From: Ctenosaura bakeri
Lineage: Eukaryota > Chordata > Lepidosauria > Squamata > Iguanidae
Length of the DNA stretch: 64,000 nt
NCBI GenBank assembly: GCA_948474755.1
Contig: CAOLHI010001042.1
Coordinates: forward strand, 310,001-374,000
Direction: 5' to 3'
Shown here: positions 43,745 through 54,549 of the stretch, piece after piece
Position numbering within the stretch: the stretch's first letter is position 1
Layout of the letters: the number at the start of each line of letters is the position of its first letter
The notes under the pieces: model-generated
What the model saw: the letters and a program-made list of their open reading frames with translations, nothing else
Told to the model about the DNA's origin: nothing
The model's database searches: none
Position numbers and translations under genes: made by a program

Positions 43745-44010
43745 AGTAAGTAAGTAGGTTAGTGAGTAAACAAATCTCCACTGGCTTTCAGAGAAAGATG
43801 CTTTGGTCTGGCACCAGAAAGAAACTAACACTGGTGCCATCAGGATCTTCAAGGGGAGGATATTCCACAATCAAGGTGCAACAGCTGAGAAGGCCCTCTC
43901 CCATGCCCTGATGTTTTGTATTTTCCTCACTGATGGAGCGCAGAGGAGCAGCCTTCCAGTAGACTTCAGTCCTTAGACAGGTCTGTGTAGGTATCCTTCA
44001 TCAAGACGTG
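43745..44010 (-). mobile_element. L2-like LINE fragment
   Basis: AGCTGAGAAGGCCCTCTCCC with GATATTCCACAATC is the antisense of the RAFS-AAP-LWN-LP block found sense-oriented at 9.7 and 39.8 kb. Confidence 0.6.
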
Positions 44011-44227
44011 TGGAGTCACACTTTGTTTGCACTACGAGGCCCTTATGATAAAAGTCAAATTTGCACCACTGGATACACAGCCCAATGTTCAATTAATGGG
44101 AAAATATATGTGCATCTATGCACAGTGGTATTGCATGTGCAACACTCCTTCTGCAACCTTGCGCTGAATATAGAGACATGAGAATATGACACCAACAAAA
44201 TTCCAGCCTATGAGTGAATCTACAAAG

Positions 44228-44495
44228 CCATAGCACCTTAATACCACTTAATTGTTATGGCTCCATCCCACAAAATGTTGGGATTTGTACTTTGGCAACT
44301 TTCATTTTCTGCTTAAACATATCCCTCTGAACTATATTTCCCAAGGGATGCTGTCTTAATCTCTCTTCAGTTCAGTCTCTCTGCAGTTCAGAGGAGGGGA
44401 CTAGATCTCTCTTAGCAGAGATTCCAAAGTATGTACCAAACTACAAGTCCCACAGTTTCATAGGACAGAGCCGTCAAAATTAAAGTGGTATTCTG
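44228..44495. repeat. Fold-back element, CTGGCTCC/GGAGCCAT subtype
   Basis: TACCACTTAATTGTTATGGC pairs with the far end AGAGCCGTCAAAATTAAAGTGGTA (split here), and GGGATTTGTACTTTGG pairs with CCAAACTACAAGTCCC. It resembles the divergent MITE at 25224. The ends are not sharply defined. Confidence 0.6.
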
Positions 44496-45225
44496 GTTCA
44501 GTATAGTTGTGATCCTCAAAGTTTGCTGTGAACTTCCAGGACTGATTTTATTGTCCACCACCCTAAGATCTCCAGATACATGGTAAGATGTAACTGTTTT
44601 AATGAATAAAATAAATTTCACCAGTAAACTAGATAAAAAAGTCAGCTATAACCTAATTAATTAATATTGGTGCAAAATAATTGGTGCAAAATTTGTATAA
44701 TTAACAAAGAGCTCAAACTCTGGAAGTTTATGTACTTTAGGAACTATGTGTTATTGATTGTTAATTGATATTGGTTATTGACATACAAATGTTACATTTT
44801 TAAAATGAAAAAAAAAGGGATCAGCCTGCACAATGGTACTGGTACACTCTACAACTCCCATTAGCCTCAGCCTGCATTAACAATCATGAGAGAAGATGGG
44901 ACTTCATCTCACTTCAGTAAGATCTGGAGGGCCATGCGTTTCCCTCTGGTGTATGCTAAACATGTTGTTCTTCCTACAGCCATCAAGCTTGTGAAGCCAG
45001 GCGCCTAACATCTAAAATTAGCCACAGCAGGTCCTCAGGCTCCACTTGAGAAGCCAAGAACATGGGCAGAAGCATAACATTTCTAAGCCTAAATGGGATT
45101 ATCTTGTCATGTTCCACTTCCACGGATGCTCGTCCAGAACAATCTTGTTCGCTGCTGTGTAATGTCCTCATTTCCCAAAGACAATGAAGGAGAGGCAAGA
45201 GAGGAAAGTGTTGAACAGTTGGACT
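44496..45225. other. Unassigned sequence, no gene seen
   Basis: AT-rich single-copy-looking sequence with a CTCTACAACTCCCATTAGCC hairpin-repeat scrap near 44848. Confidence 0.4.
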
Positions 45226-45387
45226 ATGATCTTTGAGACCAGGATTGGATTTCCCACTCGGCCATGGTAACCTTCTGAGTGACCTTGGGTGTATCACACA
45301 CTCTCAGCTCCAGAAAAACCCCCTGATAGGTTTACCTTAGGGTCACCATAATTCATAAATGACTTGAAGGCAACAGCAACAACAAGT
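45226..45387 (+). mobile_element. CORE-SINE-like element, head truncated
   Basis: GTGACCTTGGGTGTATCACA core and GTCACCATAATTCATAAATG tail ending in CAACAGCAACAACAAG. The tRNA-like head is incomplete (starts at GAGACCAGGATTGGATTTCC). First unit of a SINE cluster. Confidence 0.8.
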
Positions 45388-45606
45388 ATCCTAAAGGTAT
45401 CAGATCCCATCTGGTCTTGGAAGCTAACTAGGGTCAGTCCTGGTTAGTACGTGGATGGGAGATCACCACCAATGAATACCATGAGCTATAGACTATACTT
45501 CAGAGGACAGAACTGGGAAAACTACCTCTGACTATTCCTTGCCTATGAAAACCTCATGAAATTTATGGGGTCACCATAAATTGGCAGGTAATCTGACAGC
45601 GCACCC
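45388..45606 (+). mobile_element. 5S rRNA-derived SINE, copy 4
   Basis: ATCAGATCCCATCTGGTCTT, GGAAGCTAACTAGGGTC and GTGGATGGGAGATCACC, then body and GTCACCATAAATTGGCAGG tail. Inserted directly in the tail of the preceding CORE-SINE. Confidence 0.85.
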
Positions 45607-45628
45607 ACAGAGAGAAGCTTCACTTAAA

Positions 45629-45817
45629 TACCCTAAAGGCACCAGATCCCATCTGATATTGGAAGCTAAACAGGATAAGCCTTGGTTCGTATGTGAATGG
45701 AAGATCTCAAACAAATACTCGGTGCTGTAGGCTCTCAACTTAAGAGGAAGACAATGACAAACCCTATCTGACGAAAACTGATGAAGAAAACTCTAGTATA
45801 GGCACACCATAAGATGT
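45629..45817 (+). mobile_element. 5S rRNA-derived SINE, copy 5
   Basis: CACCAGATCCCATCTGATAT, GGAAGCTAAACAGGATAAGC, then GGTGCTGTAGGCTC, with a decayed tail (GCACACCATAAGATG). Confidence 0.8.
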
Positions 45818-45833
45818 TGCTGTTGTCAGAAGT

Positions 45834-46050
45834 TATTGTTGTTGTGTGCCTCCAAAGCATTTCTGACCTCTGGTGGCCCTAAGGTGAACTTATTATGGGT
45901 TTCCTTGACAAGATTGGTTCGGAGGAAGTTTTCCATGGCTGGGAAAGTGTGACTTGCCCAAGGTCACCTGGTGGGTTTTCATGGCCACACAGAACCCTGA
46001 TCTCCAGAGTCGTAATCCAACACCCAAACTATTACAACACATTGGCTCTA
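45834..46050 (-). mobile_element. CORE-SINE-like element, opposite strand
   Basis: TTGTTGTTGTGTGCCTCCAA tail, GTGACTTGCCCAAGGTCACC core and GAGTCGTAATCCAACACCCA head complement. It closes the SINE cluster in reverse orientation. A chance 143-codon frame starts inside it. Confidence 0.82.
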
Positions 46051-46265
46051 GATATTAACAAACATGATATTTCTCCCATATATCTTGTTGTTTGGATAGC
46101 CAATGTGTTCAGTAACACAAATGGAATTCTACAAGTTTTCACATGCCGTTCAGTATTCTTGGATGATGCACAGCTCTTTGTCAGTGTGTTCAGCATCCCA
46201 CTTAACTTACCAGATCTGTGGAAGAAGCCACTGTATCTTCCTCAATACACAAGGGGAAAAATAAG

Positions 46266-46409
46266 CAGGAAAAAGGCAGAGACAAGTCTCCAAGTGCTCT
46301 GTAGATGGTCTTTATTTATTATTTGAAACAAGCCCTTGGGCTTGTTTCAAATAATAAATAAGGACCATCTACAGAGCACTTGGAGACCTGTTTCTGCCTT
46401 TTTTTCCTG
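46266..46409. repeat. Near-perfect 70-bp inverted repeat (palindrome)
   Basis: Left arm 46266-46335 and right arm 46338-46409 are separated by only TT. The arms pair through CTCCAAGTGCTCTGTAGATG and TATTTATTATTTGAAACAAG with their complements. By eye there are about three mismatches and a 2-bp indel near the outer end. The arms do not match any repeat family in this window. A DNA or RNA hairpin of about 70 bp would form. Typical origins are template switching or a foldback duplication. Confidence 0.93.
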
Positions 46410-47654
46410 TCAAAAAACAAACAGTCACACTGACACTTATACAAGCGGCGGCAACATCTTGGTGGACTGAAGAAGGATAAAGCAGCAGAACTACCCCTTA
46501 ATGATGTGGATGCAGATTTACTTTACAGAAGTGCAGCATAGGATCTGTGACTGCTATATGATTCTGCTTCAGTTTAAAATTTATGGAGGAACAAGAGAGA
46601 AAAATAGATTTTTCTGGCACTTTTGCTGAGAAGGGTGTAAAGAAGCAAACACTGAAGTGTAGCCTGAGATCATCTACTTGAGCCCTCGCAGCACAGAAGT
46701 TCATCCACGAAACAGGAGCAGCTCTTGGAAGCAAAGCAAAGGCAACTTTCTGAAGCAGAGAGCAGGTAGGTCTGTCCTTTATATACCCAATCCAACCACA
46801 AAGAAGACAGCAGATCGATGCCTTTAATGTCTTGGTTTGTATCTTTAGTTTTATTAATAACCCATCTTTCTTCCAAAATAGATGAAGGGCAAAACTAACC
46901 TGACTTTGCATGTGCTAACCCCACAAAATGCTTGCATCGCTTCTGTTGGTATATCCTGGTCCTAGAGGAAGGCTTCCAAAAGATCAAGAGAACACTGTGA
47001 AAGTGATACGGTATACTTTGTTCCCTATAACACCAAGGGAAAGGGGAAGGAGTTATTTAAAAAGGACAGGGGAATAGCTATTTATCCTACAAGAGGCTGC
47101 ACATGATCAACTGATAGAGGTCAAAACTTCTATCAAATTTGTTAACTTTATGGAAGTTTCCCAGCACATGCATTTTGCAATAGCAACTTGGTGACCTTGG
47201 TAAACTGTATTAGAATGTGTGAGCTCAGGGCTCCCATTCCATTCTAAATCTGATCTGCTGGAGTTGGGAACAGAAATGCATTTCTCCCTTTAAATAAAGC
47301 ATGGCTTAGTAATCTTTCCTGGTATGGCGAGGAAAAGAAATTCCACTTCGCAGGTACTCAAGCAAGCTCATGACAATGTTAAAAATGCATTCGGATCAAA
47401 GAGCAGAACATTGTGATGTTAACACAGAATTAAAAGTAATCATCGTATTAAAACACACCAGAATTAAAAGCAATTTAAAAATACATAAATAACAAAGTAC
47501 TGTTGGTATACAATGAAATCCTGTTGTGTGTTTTTCTGACATAACTATGCCAGCGTAGGCAGAGGCAGCAGGAGACTTCCAGGTACAGCAGCTGTGGAAG
47601 AAGTCAAATATTTTGAAAGAATTTATCTCCCTGTGTGAACCTGCTGAGTTTTAA
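46410..47654. other. Single-copy-looking sequence, no gene seen
   Basis: No recognisable repeats or domains. The minus-strand frame at 46498-46911 has no known family, and I see no convincing splice signals to support an exon. Confidence 0.4.
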
Positions 47655-47790
47655 GATCCTTGGTGGAGGTCTTCCTCTCAATTCTACAATTTTCACAGGT
47701 ATTCTTAGTGAGGACACAGGAGAGGGCCTTGTGAGTTGTTGCTCCCACACTGCAGACCTCTGTCATAAGAGATTTGGTTGACCCAATTGT
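47655..47790 (+). mobile_element. L2-like LINE fragment
   Basis: GGAGAGGGCCTTGTGAGTTG followed by CTCCCACACTGCAGACCTC resembles the terminal block seen at 39.8 kb. Short and decayed. Confidence 0.5.
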
Positions 47791-49584
47791 TACCATACCC
47801 TACCACCTCTCCTACAAGATATGCGATTTTCATAAAATTGGATTTATTAACGACCAGAGAACATGATTGGGGCCACGCTGACTGGAGATGTGTTCACACT
47901 TGTGTATGTCTAGACAGGATTATGCAGAAAACCTTGCAACTGACAGGCTTGTGCTAAACTCTTCACCACTTCAGGCTCTAAGCATTTGCAAACAGAATGG
48001 AAGATGAACTGCCCAGATAAGGCAATGAGACCCCAACCCTTGATCTTACCCTACACAGATCTTCCCTATACACCCCACCTGACAGTAAGAGATCATCATG
48101 AGTCCCATCAATGTTTTGTCACTCCAGAGTTAAAGCAATCAGCCCTTTCCACACCCCTTTGTCAGTCCCATGGGAAAGCCATTACGGCTGTGTCAATGCA
48201 CCCCTTCAGGGTATGAAATAGGGTATAAAAATCGTAGGTTCAGCCCCAGCTGATCGCAGTACATAGAATGTAGTCCATACTGCTGCTCTCCATGCTACCC
48301 TTAGACACTATCTGAGCCCCTCCACTGAAACCTCCTTCTTCAAGACTGGAAACTATCACCCTTTCCACCCCTAATCTCTCTCCAGCCAGCCATTTTTTGC
48401 CTCACTTTCCAACAGCCATGTTTGATCCTTAAGACTATCTGTTTCCTCATATGTTTGTCAATTCAGATAAAATAATTGTGTTTAACTTTAACTGGAGTCC
48501 TCTCTACCACTAATACTGGTATACGTAGGTGAAAAGCTCCTGCTGTTACTCTCCTCTTGCAGGCCTCCTTGGAGCTATAATTCCCCAAATTCCAAGGAAG
48601 ACACTGCCATCAGGGATGGACCCCAAAATTCCCCAACTCTTAGGCTAACACACTCTCTGCTTTCCATCTACCGGGAAGGAAAGACATTTTTATTTGAACA
48701 GACGTTGGATAACTCAGCGGCTATGCAAAAATGTCTTTCAATAGAGTGTGTGTGCTATACGTTCATTGTTCTGTTTTTAAATGAATTTAAATAACTCCTG
48801 GTCCAACACTCCAACCACCACACCATCCTGGCAGGGTCTACTCTACATGGGGCTAAGTGATATAAGAATCAGGCCCTTCGCTCCTCTCCTATACAATCCA
48901 AGGATGACAGGTGTTTATGCACCACTGCTGAAATGCACTGAAGGTTAAGCCTTAGAGTCCAATTCTGGCTTCTTCTTCCTTTTTTTCCCCTCTCTCCCTT
49001 TCCAACTTTTCAAGATAGAGAGAGAGAGGGAGCCAAGTTCCCTCTAGGCTACCCTAGTTGTGAATCTATAATGTAAAGTCTGAGTGTGATGGGAGAGAGG
49101 GAGAAAAGAGAGGATTCAAGGCAAAAGTTTGCACCGGTCCTACCTAGAATAAACAATGGTTGTTAAGGAAGGCACCTGAGAATTGAATCAAAAGGACTCT
49201 CTGCTGACAAGTGGCATTTTTCAGGATAATAGGCACAATGGCAAAAGGGGGTAGGTTGGGGAAATGTCATGGAATTAGAGGTGGAAGGAAACCTGTGAGT
49301 CATCTCATCCTATAGCCAAATCACTGCTTCGAGAACAATGTGCTCCAGCACTTTTTGTGTTTTTAAGAAAAACCCTGCAAGGAACAATCTTCTGGAACTG
49401 AATTCAAGTTAAATTAGATTCTCCAAGCCAACATTTCATTTCTGTCAGGTTTCTCGTTGGGAAAAAGTGAAAGAATCCTGAGGTGTTTGACACATACCAA
49501 ACAGATCTGCCCATTAGTCAAAAGATAACCATTTCCAAAAATATACTACATTTTCAAATGGCCTGGTAGATATATATATATGCA
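47791..49584. other. Mostly unassigned sequence, weak CR1 scrap at 49262-49400
   Basis: Anonymous DNA. GTCATGGAATTAGAGGTGG and GAGTCATCTCATCCTATAGCC near 49268 look like a very old antisense CR1 3' end. No exon is supported. Confidence 0.35.
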
Positions 49585-50347
49585 TAGGGATGTAGCTAGA
49601 AAGGCAGGAGGCAAAATGAAGTCATTGCCCTTACAGATACAAATTTGCCCCCTCCCATGAAAATTTCCTTCCATCCTCAACTTTTTAGCATTGCACCTCT
49701 CACCGCGAGTTCAGAAACAGAGTTAAGGTGCCCCAAGAAAAAGGCAACCAAAATGACCGAGGGAATGTGAACAGAGCAAATAGAAGAATCATAGAATCAT
49801 AGAAATTCAGAGTTGGAAGAGACCACACAGGCCATCCAGCCCAACCCCCTGCCATGCAGGAACACCCTCAAAGCACTCCCGACAGATGGCCATCTAGCCT
49901 CTGCTTAAAAACCTCCAAGGAAGGAGACTCCACTACACTCCATGGAGGCAGCAGGTTCCACTGCCGGACAGCCCTGACTGTCAGGAAGTTCTTCCTGAGG
50001 TTCAGGTGGAATCTCCTTTCCTGCAGCTTGAATCCATTGCTCCTTGTCCTGGTCTCTGGAGCAGCAGAAAACAAGCCCTCTCCCTCCTCTACGTGGCATC
50101 CCTTCAAATATTTAAACATGGCTATCATGTCCCCTCTTAACCTCCTCTTCTGCAGACTAAACATACCCAGCTCTCTAAGTCTAAGACTTCCAGGCCTCTC
50201 ACCATTTTGGTCAGTTCCAGGAGTGACAGTCTGTCAGTCTGCAACGCAAGGAATTTAGACAGTGAAGGAAAAATTAACTTGGTGGGGTCAGAATTCTTAT
50301 TTGGAGGGATAAAGCCCTCTTCCCTTCTCCCACTAGCTATGTTCCTG
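49585..50347. mobile_element. hAT-like MITE split by a CR1
   Basis: Left end TAGGGATGTAGCTAGAAAGG, right end CTAGCTATGTTCCTG. It is the reverse-orientation homologue of 62366-62699. The interior GTGAACAGAGCAAATAGAAG is the complement of sequence there. The CR1 interrupts at 49795-50211, and the element resumes with AGTTCCAG, exactly the continuation predicted by the intact copy. Confidence 0.82.
49795..50211 (-). mobile_element. CR1 3' end, young-looking
   Basis: Antisense octamer tail (AGAATCATAGAATCATAG) then the standard landmarks. The minus strand stays open from [20 protein letters not shown] to the natural end HLSGVL. 5'-truncated, with about 25 bp missing in the GLEA-YEDRL region on the right. 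Confidence 0.9.
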
Positions 50348-50489
50348 TATCAAAATGCATTCTTTTAGATTTATTTTCCTTCTAGAATTAAAAGATGCAG
50401 AAGTTACAACGTACAAAAATTTAAATGTCTCCCAACAATAGAAAATGAACTATTGGAAAATGGGTTTCCCCCCCTCTTAAATACATGAG

Positions 50490-50945
50490 ATCATTGAGTA
50501 GGAAAGAACCCCAAAGGCCACCTAGTCCAACCCCCTGCCGTGCAGGGATCCACAGCTAAAGAAATGCTGAAAAATGGCCATCCAAACTCTGTTTAAAAAA
50601 AGTCAAATGAGGGAAGGTCCACCCACCCCCTTGCAGCTTATCTATCCTACTATGTCTAACAGCTCCTCCTGGCAAGAAGTTTTTCCTAATGTTTAGGTGG
50701 AATTTATTTTCTTAATAACTTATAGCAACTGAGTCATGTTCTTGTCTCTGGAGCAGTGGGAAACAAATCTGATCCACTTTCTACATGACATTCCTTCAGC
50801 GTGTCACTTCTCAATATTTTCTTTTCTAATCTAAACATACCTAACTTCCTCAGCCAGGGGAGAACACTGTGCTGGTTTTGAGACAAGACAGAGACAAAGA
50901 AGTTGAAGAGCAGTTCTGCCTTTTCTCTGTCACTCATACTACATG
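50490..50945 (-). mobile_element. CR1 fragment, rearranged
   Basis: The tail side (AGTAGGAAAGAACCCCAAAG, CTAGTCCAACCCCCTGCC) is followed by coding sequence. At 50880-50940 the frame jumps to the upstream KAELLFNFFVSVLSQ block, so an internal segment is deleted. Confidence 0.75.
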
Positions 50946-51009
50946 CAGAGGACCTCCTGCTACCTTGTTCTTCCTCTTCTTCTGAATAGAGTGAAACATT
51001 CAGGAGAAA

Positions 51010-51190
51010 ACGTCCAGGAGAAGATTAGCAGTGGAATAGTCACTGCCTTGGAAGGGGATGGATTCACTTTCTTTGGAGGCTTTTAAGGAGAGGCTGGATG
51101 GCCACATCTCAGGAGTGCTTTAGTTGTTATTCTAACATGGTATGACGTTGGACTAGATGGCCCTTGCAGTCCATTCCAACTCTGTGATAT
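51010..51190 (+). mobile_element. CR1 3' UTR
   Basis: CAGTGGAATAGTCACTGCC, TTTCTTTGGAGGCTTTTAAG and TTGGACTAGATGGCCCTTGC, ending in TCCAACTCTGTGATA. Confidence 0.78.
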
Positions 51191-51894
51191 AAAATAGGAT
51201 ATGGCTCCTATTTTACATGTTAGGATCCACTTTGTGCCACAATCTAGAATTCATTCTACTTTGCTACAAAGAAGGACGAGGAGATCCAATAGCACTGAAG
51301 TTCTGACACTCTTTCTTTGTATGGACCAAGAATGAAAGGACATGGTTGCTGCCATGCTAAGCCAGCTGCAATCTGGGGGCCAATCCATACAAAGTAGAAG
51401 AGCCAGTCTTGAAGCCAGGGCAATGGCAGGCCTAAGTCCTATTGTTTGTCCCACCTGGAGTAGACCTGTGGAATCAATCAGACTTGCCTTCATGTTAACC
51501 CACCATTTCGCAAATAAGTCAGCACATCTGTTCTTGCTGGAACTAACCAGTAGTATTCAGGCCATGATAGGATGCTTCCTTCTCAGAGCCTGGAAACTGA
51601 CTTTTTAGACGTAATTTGTGCCTTTCGCTCAATAAGGTGTTTGGAAAGTAATTCACTGCTATTACACATCATGCTTGTAGGAAATAACTGACTACATTGC
51701 TCATTGTGTCCCTCAGTACTTGTTTTTGTTTCAAAAAAATCTCTCAAAGAAATTTATAGCATTTTTGAATGTCTTTACAAGATTGCTACTGCTTTTAGCA
51801 TTTATACTGCTATTTAAGATGCTCAAAATGGTGTATTTATATATGAATGTGTGTCTTGCAAATGTCAGCTTCACACAGATCTCTCTCTCTCTCT
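51191..51894. other. Unassigned sequence, no gene seen
   Basis: Single-copy-looking; a short CT run precedes the MITE. No exon or RNA gene is recognised. Confidence 0.4.
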
Positions 51895-52952
51895 GGCCAT
51901 TTCCGCACTAGACTGTTATAGCGCTATTATTCCACTTTCCACATCCTATGGAATCCTGGGGTTTGTGATTCCAGGAGGGGTTGACTGGCCTCTCTCGAAA
52001 CCACAAACCCCGGGATTCCATAGGATGTTGAAAGTGGAATACTGTTATCACGGTTATGATATGTCTGGTGAGAGCACTAGACATATCCTTTTGATATCAA
52101 ATAATTTGGCCTTTGCTTGACTTTTCTCTGCCACCCTACTCCCCGTGTTTGCAGAGGTCCCCTAGACGAACATGTACGGGCGCAGCCGTTAATGGTTGAA
52201 CATTCCAAAACCCCATTCAGGCAGGCAATTTAAGCCTCTCTGTTGCTTTAGGGAAAAACCTCCCTGCAAACCGGCTCTGCTCGGCTCAGATCTACACAAA
52301 GCCACACAGTGAAGAGCCAAGCCATTTCTTTATGTCAGGCTATTAACGAACTGGCCACGCTATTGTCTTAAGAGCTAACCCATCATGCAAAACCTGACCT
52401 TTTCCAACTCCTTTGTCCAACTCCAAATTTCCTTTGTTCTCACCGAGTATAACATAGCCTGTAGGTAAAATCTACCCTATAAAAGGTCCCCACTTTTGGG
52501 ACTTCCTTGGATCACCCTGGACCTCCATCTAGCCTTGCTGCCAACTTGTCTAAGGAACTCCCCTCAGCCAGCCACGCTGAGCTTTCTCTCCCAGAACCCC
52601 GTCTTTCTCTCCAGTGCTACAAGATCAGGTGTCATATTACCCATCCCCAAACTCTCTATTTCTGTTTCCAAGTTAGCTAGTGTGTGTGTTGTCTTATTTG
52701 CTGTTTAACTTTCAATAAAACTGTTATTTTTGTTACTTTTAAAACTTGCCTGCCTGCTCTCTGACCTGAAGCCATAGACATAGGGTTAAAGATCCTTGCT
52801 AAAGTTACCCTGCCTCTCGTATAGCCAAGAGAGTGCTCAAGCTAAATTCCCCCAACTTGTGTTTTTATTTGGTTATTTGGGCGCCCCTCCCGGGACCCCC
52901 AAATTATAGGGTAACAATACTAGCGCTATAACAGTCTAGTGCAGAAATGGCT
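51895..52952. mobile_element. Short fold-back MITE split by LTR G
   Basis: GGCCATTTCCGCACTAGACT to AGTCTAGTGCAGAAATGGCT with TCT duplications outside (51892-51894, 52953-52955). The right arm stops at GTTGAAAGTGGAATAC and resumes at ATACTAGCGCTATAACAGTC after the LTR, so the MITE was present before the LTR inserted. Confidence 0.93.
52043..52916 (+). mobile_element. Solo LTR G of an endogenous retrovirus
   Basis: 874 bp, TGTTATCACGGTTATG to AAATTATAGGGTAACA, ATAC duplications at 52039-52042 and 52917-52920. TATAAAA box at 52478-52484 and polyadenylation signal AATAAA at 52714-52719, about 235 bp apart, defining U3, R and U5. The U5 end CGGGACCCCCAAATTATAGG matches the minus-strand ends of LTRs A, B and D. 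No internal retroviral sequence follows. Confidence 0.92.
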
Positions 52953-53424
52953 TCTTTCTCTTTTTAAGAAATGGGTCCCATGGAAGTAGTTGGACATTTG
53001 TGTTTGAGCAGAATGGCTGCATGCATTTTAAGGTGGTGGGATCAGAGTTTCACCCAGGATCCCACTGCACATGGATGGACATTGTGCACGGATGTCCCCT
53101 GTTCATTTGGCTATGCATTTGTTTGCTCATTTGGCACTTTGGTTCCATTGTACAATGTTCCCATTCAGCTGAAGGATAGCATGGGGAAATAAATATACTT
53201 CTACATATGGAGATGTATGTTACACTGTACTGGTGTAGGATGTCAGAGAAATTCAGTTTTATCAATGCATACAGCTAGCTCACAACCATGGCCAGAATCC
53301 TCTTGTTAGTTCCAGTTAGAATAAACCTTTTGAATGGTTGCAACATATTTATGTACTGACTCACCACTGAGCAGTTCATTCAATGGTTTTACACTAGTTG
53401 GGTCCAGCCAAGGAGATGAAGGAT
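52953..53424. other. Unassigned sequence between LTRs, no gene seen
   Basis: Not retroviral: no primer-binding site, gag or pol similarity. Partly TGCA-rich (GCACATGGATGGACATTGTG). Confidence 0.45.
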
Positions 53425-53428
53425 ATAC

Positions 53429-54306
53429 TGTTATCACGGTTATGATATGTCTGGTGAGAGCACTAGATATCCTTTTGATATGAAATAATTTGGCCTTTGC
53501 TTGACCTTCCTCTGCCACCCTACTCCATGCGTTTGCAGAGGTCCACCGGACAAGCATATATTGGGCGCGGCCGTTAATGGTTGTACATTCCAAAACCTCA
53601 TTCAGGCAGGCAACTTAAGCCTTTCCGATGCTTTAGGGAAAAACCTCCCTGCAAACCTGCATTGCTCGGCACGTATCTACACAAAGCCTCATGGCCAAGA
53701 GCTGAGCCATTCCTTTATGTCAGGCCATCAGCGTACTGGCCATACTATTGTCATCCAGCGTTAAGCTCATCATGCAAAACCTGACCTTTTCCAACTCCTT
53801 TGTCCAACTCCAAATTCCCTTTGTTCTCACCGAGCATGGCATAGCCTGTAGGTAAACTCTACCCTATAAAAAGTCCCCACTTTTGGGACGTCTTTGGACT
53901 ACTTTGGACTTCCATCGCACCTTGCTGCCGGTTGTCTAAGGAAACTCCCCTCAGCTTACCGCGCTGAGATTTCTCTCCCGGAACCCTATCTTTCTCTCCA
54001 GGACTACGAGACCAGGTTTTGTATTGCCCTTCCTGAAAAGCTCCCCATTTCTATTTCTCAGTTAGTTAGTTAGTTTATGTCTTGTCCTTCGTGTTTCTTG
54101 TCTCTAATAAAATATTGTTTGTTACTTTGAAAACCTTGTCTAGCCGCTCTCTGACCTGACGCTGTAGACATTGGGTTAAAGATCCTTGCTAATGTTACCC
54201 TGCCTCTCGTTTAGCCGAGAGAGTGCTCGAGTTAAATTCCCCCAACTTGTGTTTTTATTTGATAATTTGGTCACCCCTCCCGGGACCCCCAACATACAGG
54301 GTAACA
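53429..54306 (+). mobile_element. Solo LTR H of an endogenous retrovirus
   Basis: 878 bp, closely similar to LTR G across its length. TGTTATCACGGTTATG to CAACATACAGGGTAACA, ATAC duplications at 53425-53428 and 54307-54310. TATAAAA at 53865-53871 and AATAAA at 54106-54111. The spacing and the GGACTACTTTGGACTTCC downstream region agree with LTR G. Confidence 0.92.
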
Positions 54307-54469
54307 ATACTTATCCCCAGTGTGTCATGTTTCTCTTTCCTATCACCTATATTTCCTTCTTGTTTTTCTTCTTTCTCTTTTTCTTTTCTTTAAATATAAC
54401 AACCATTCCATAAAAATATTTTTTAACATGAGGGTTGGGAACACCATAGCCATAATCCTGTAGGTGTTG

Positions 54470-54549
54470 TAGAATCATAGATTTGTTGAGTTAGTGGAAA
54501 CCCCAAGGACCATCCAGTCCACCTCCCTTCTGCTATGCAGGAAGACACA
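54470..54549 (-). mobile_element. CR1 3' fragment
   Basis: GTAGAATCATAGATTTGTTG and GGACCATCCAGTCCACCTCC, then cut by the MITE at 54550. No CR1 is seen on the other side. Confidence 0.7.

Noticed and set aside
45895..46326. 143-codon plus-strand open frame
   Set aside because: It starts inside the antisense CORE-SINE, crosses anonymous DNA and ends in the left arm of the 46.3-kb palindrome. No domain or codon signal.
46266..46409. Rho-independent-type terminator or attachment site
   Set aside because: Eukaryotic context, arms far too long, and no associated integrase or transcript.
51892..54310. LTRs G and H as the two ends of one provirus
   Set aside because: Each has its own ATAC duplication, G is followed directly by the rest of the interrupted MITE, and the 512 bp between them show no primer-binding site, gag, pol or polypurine tract.
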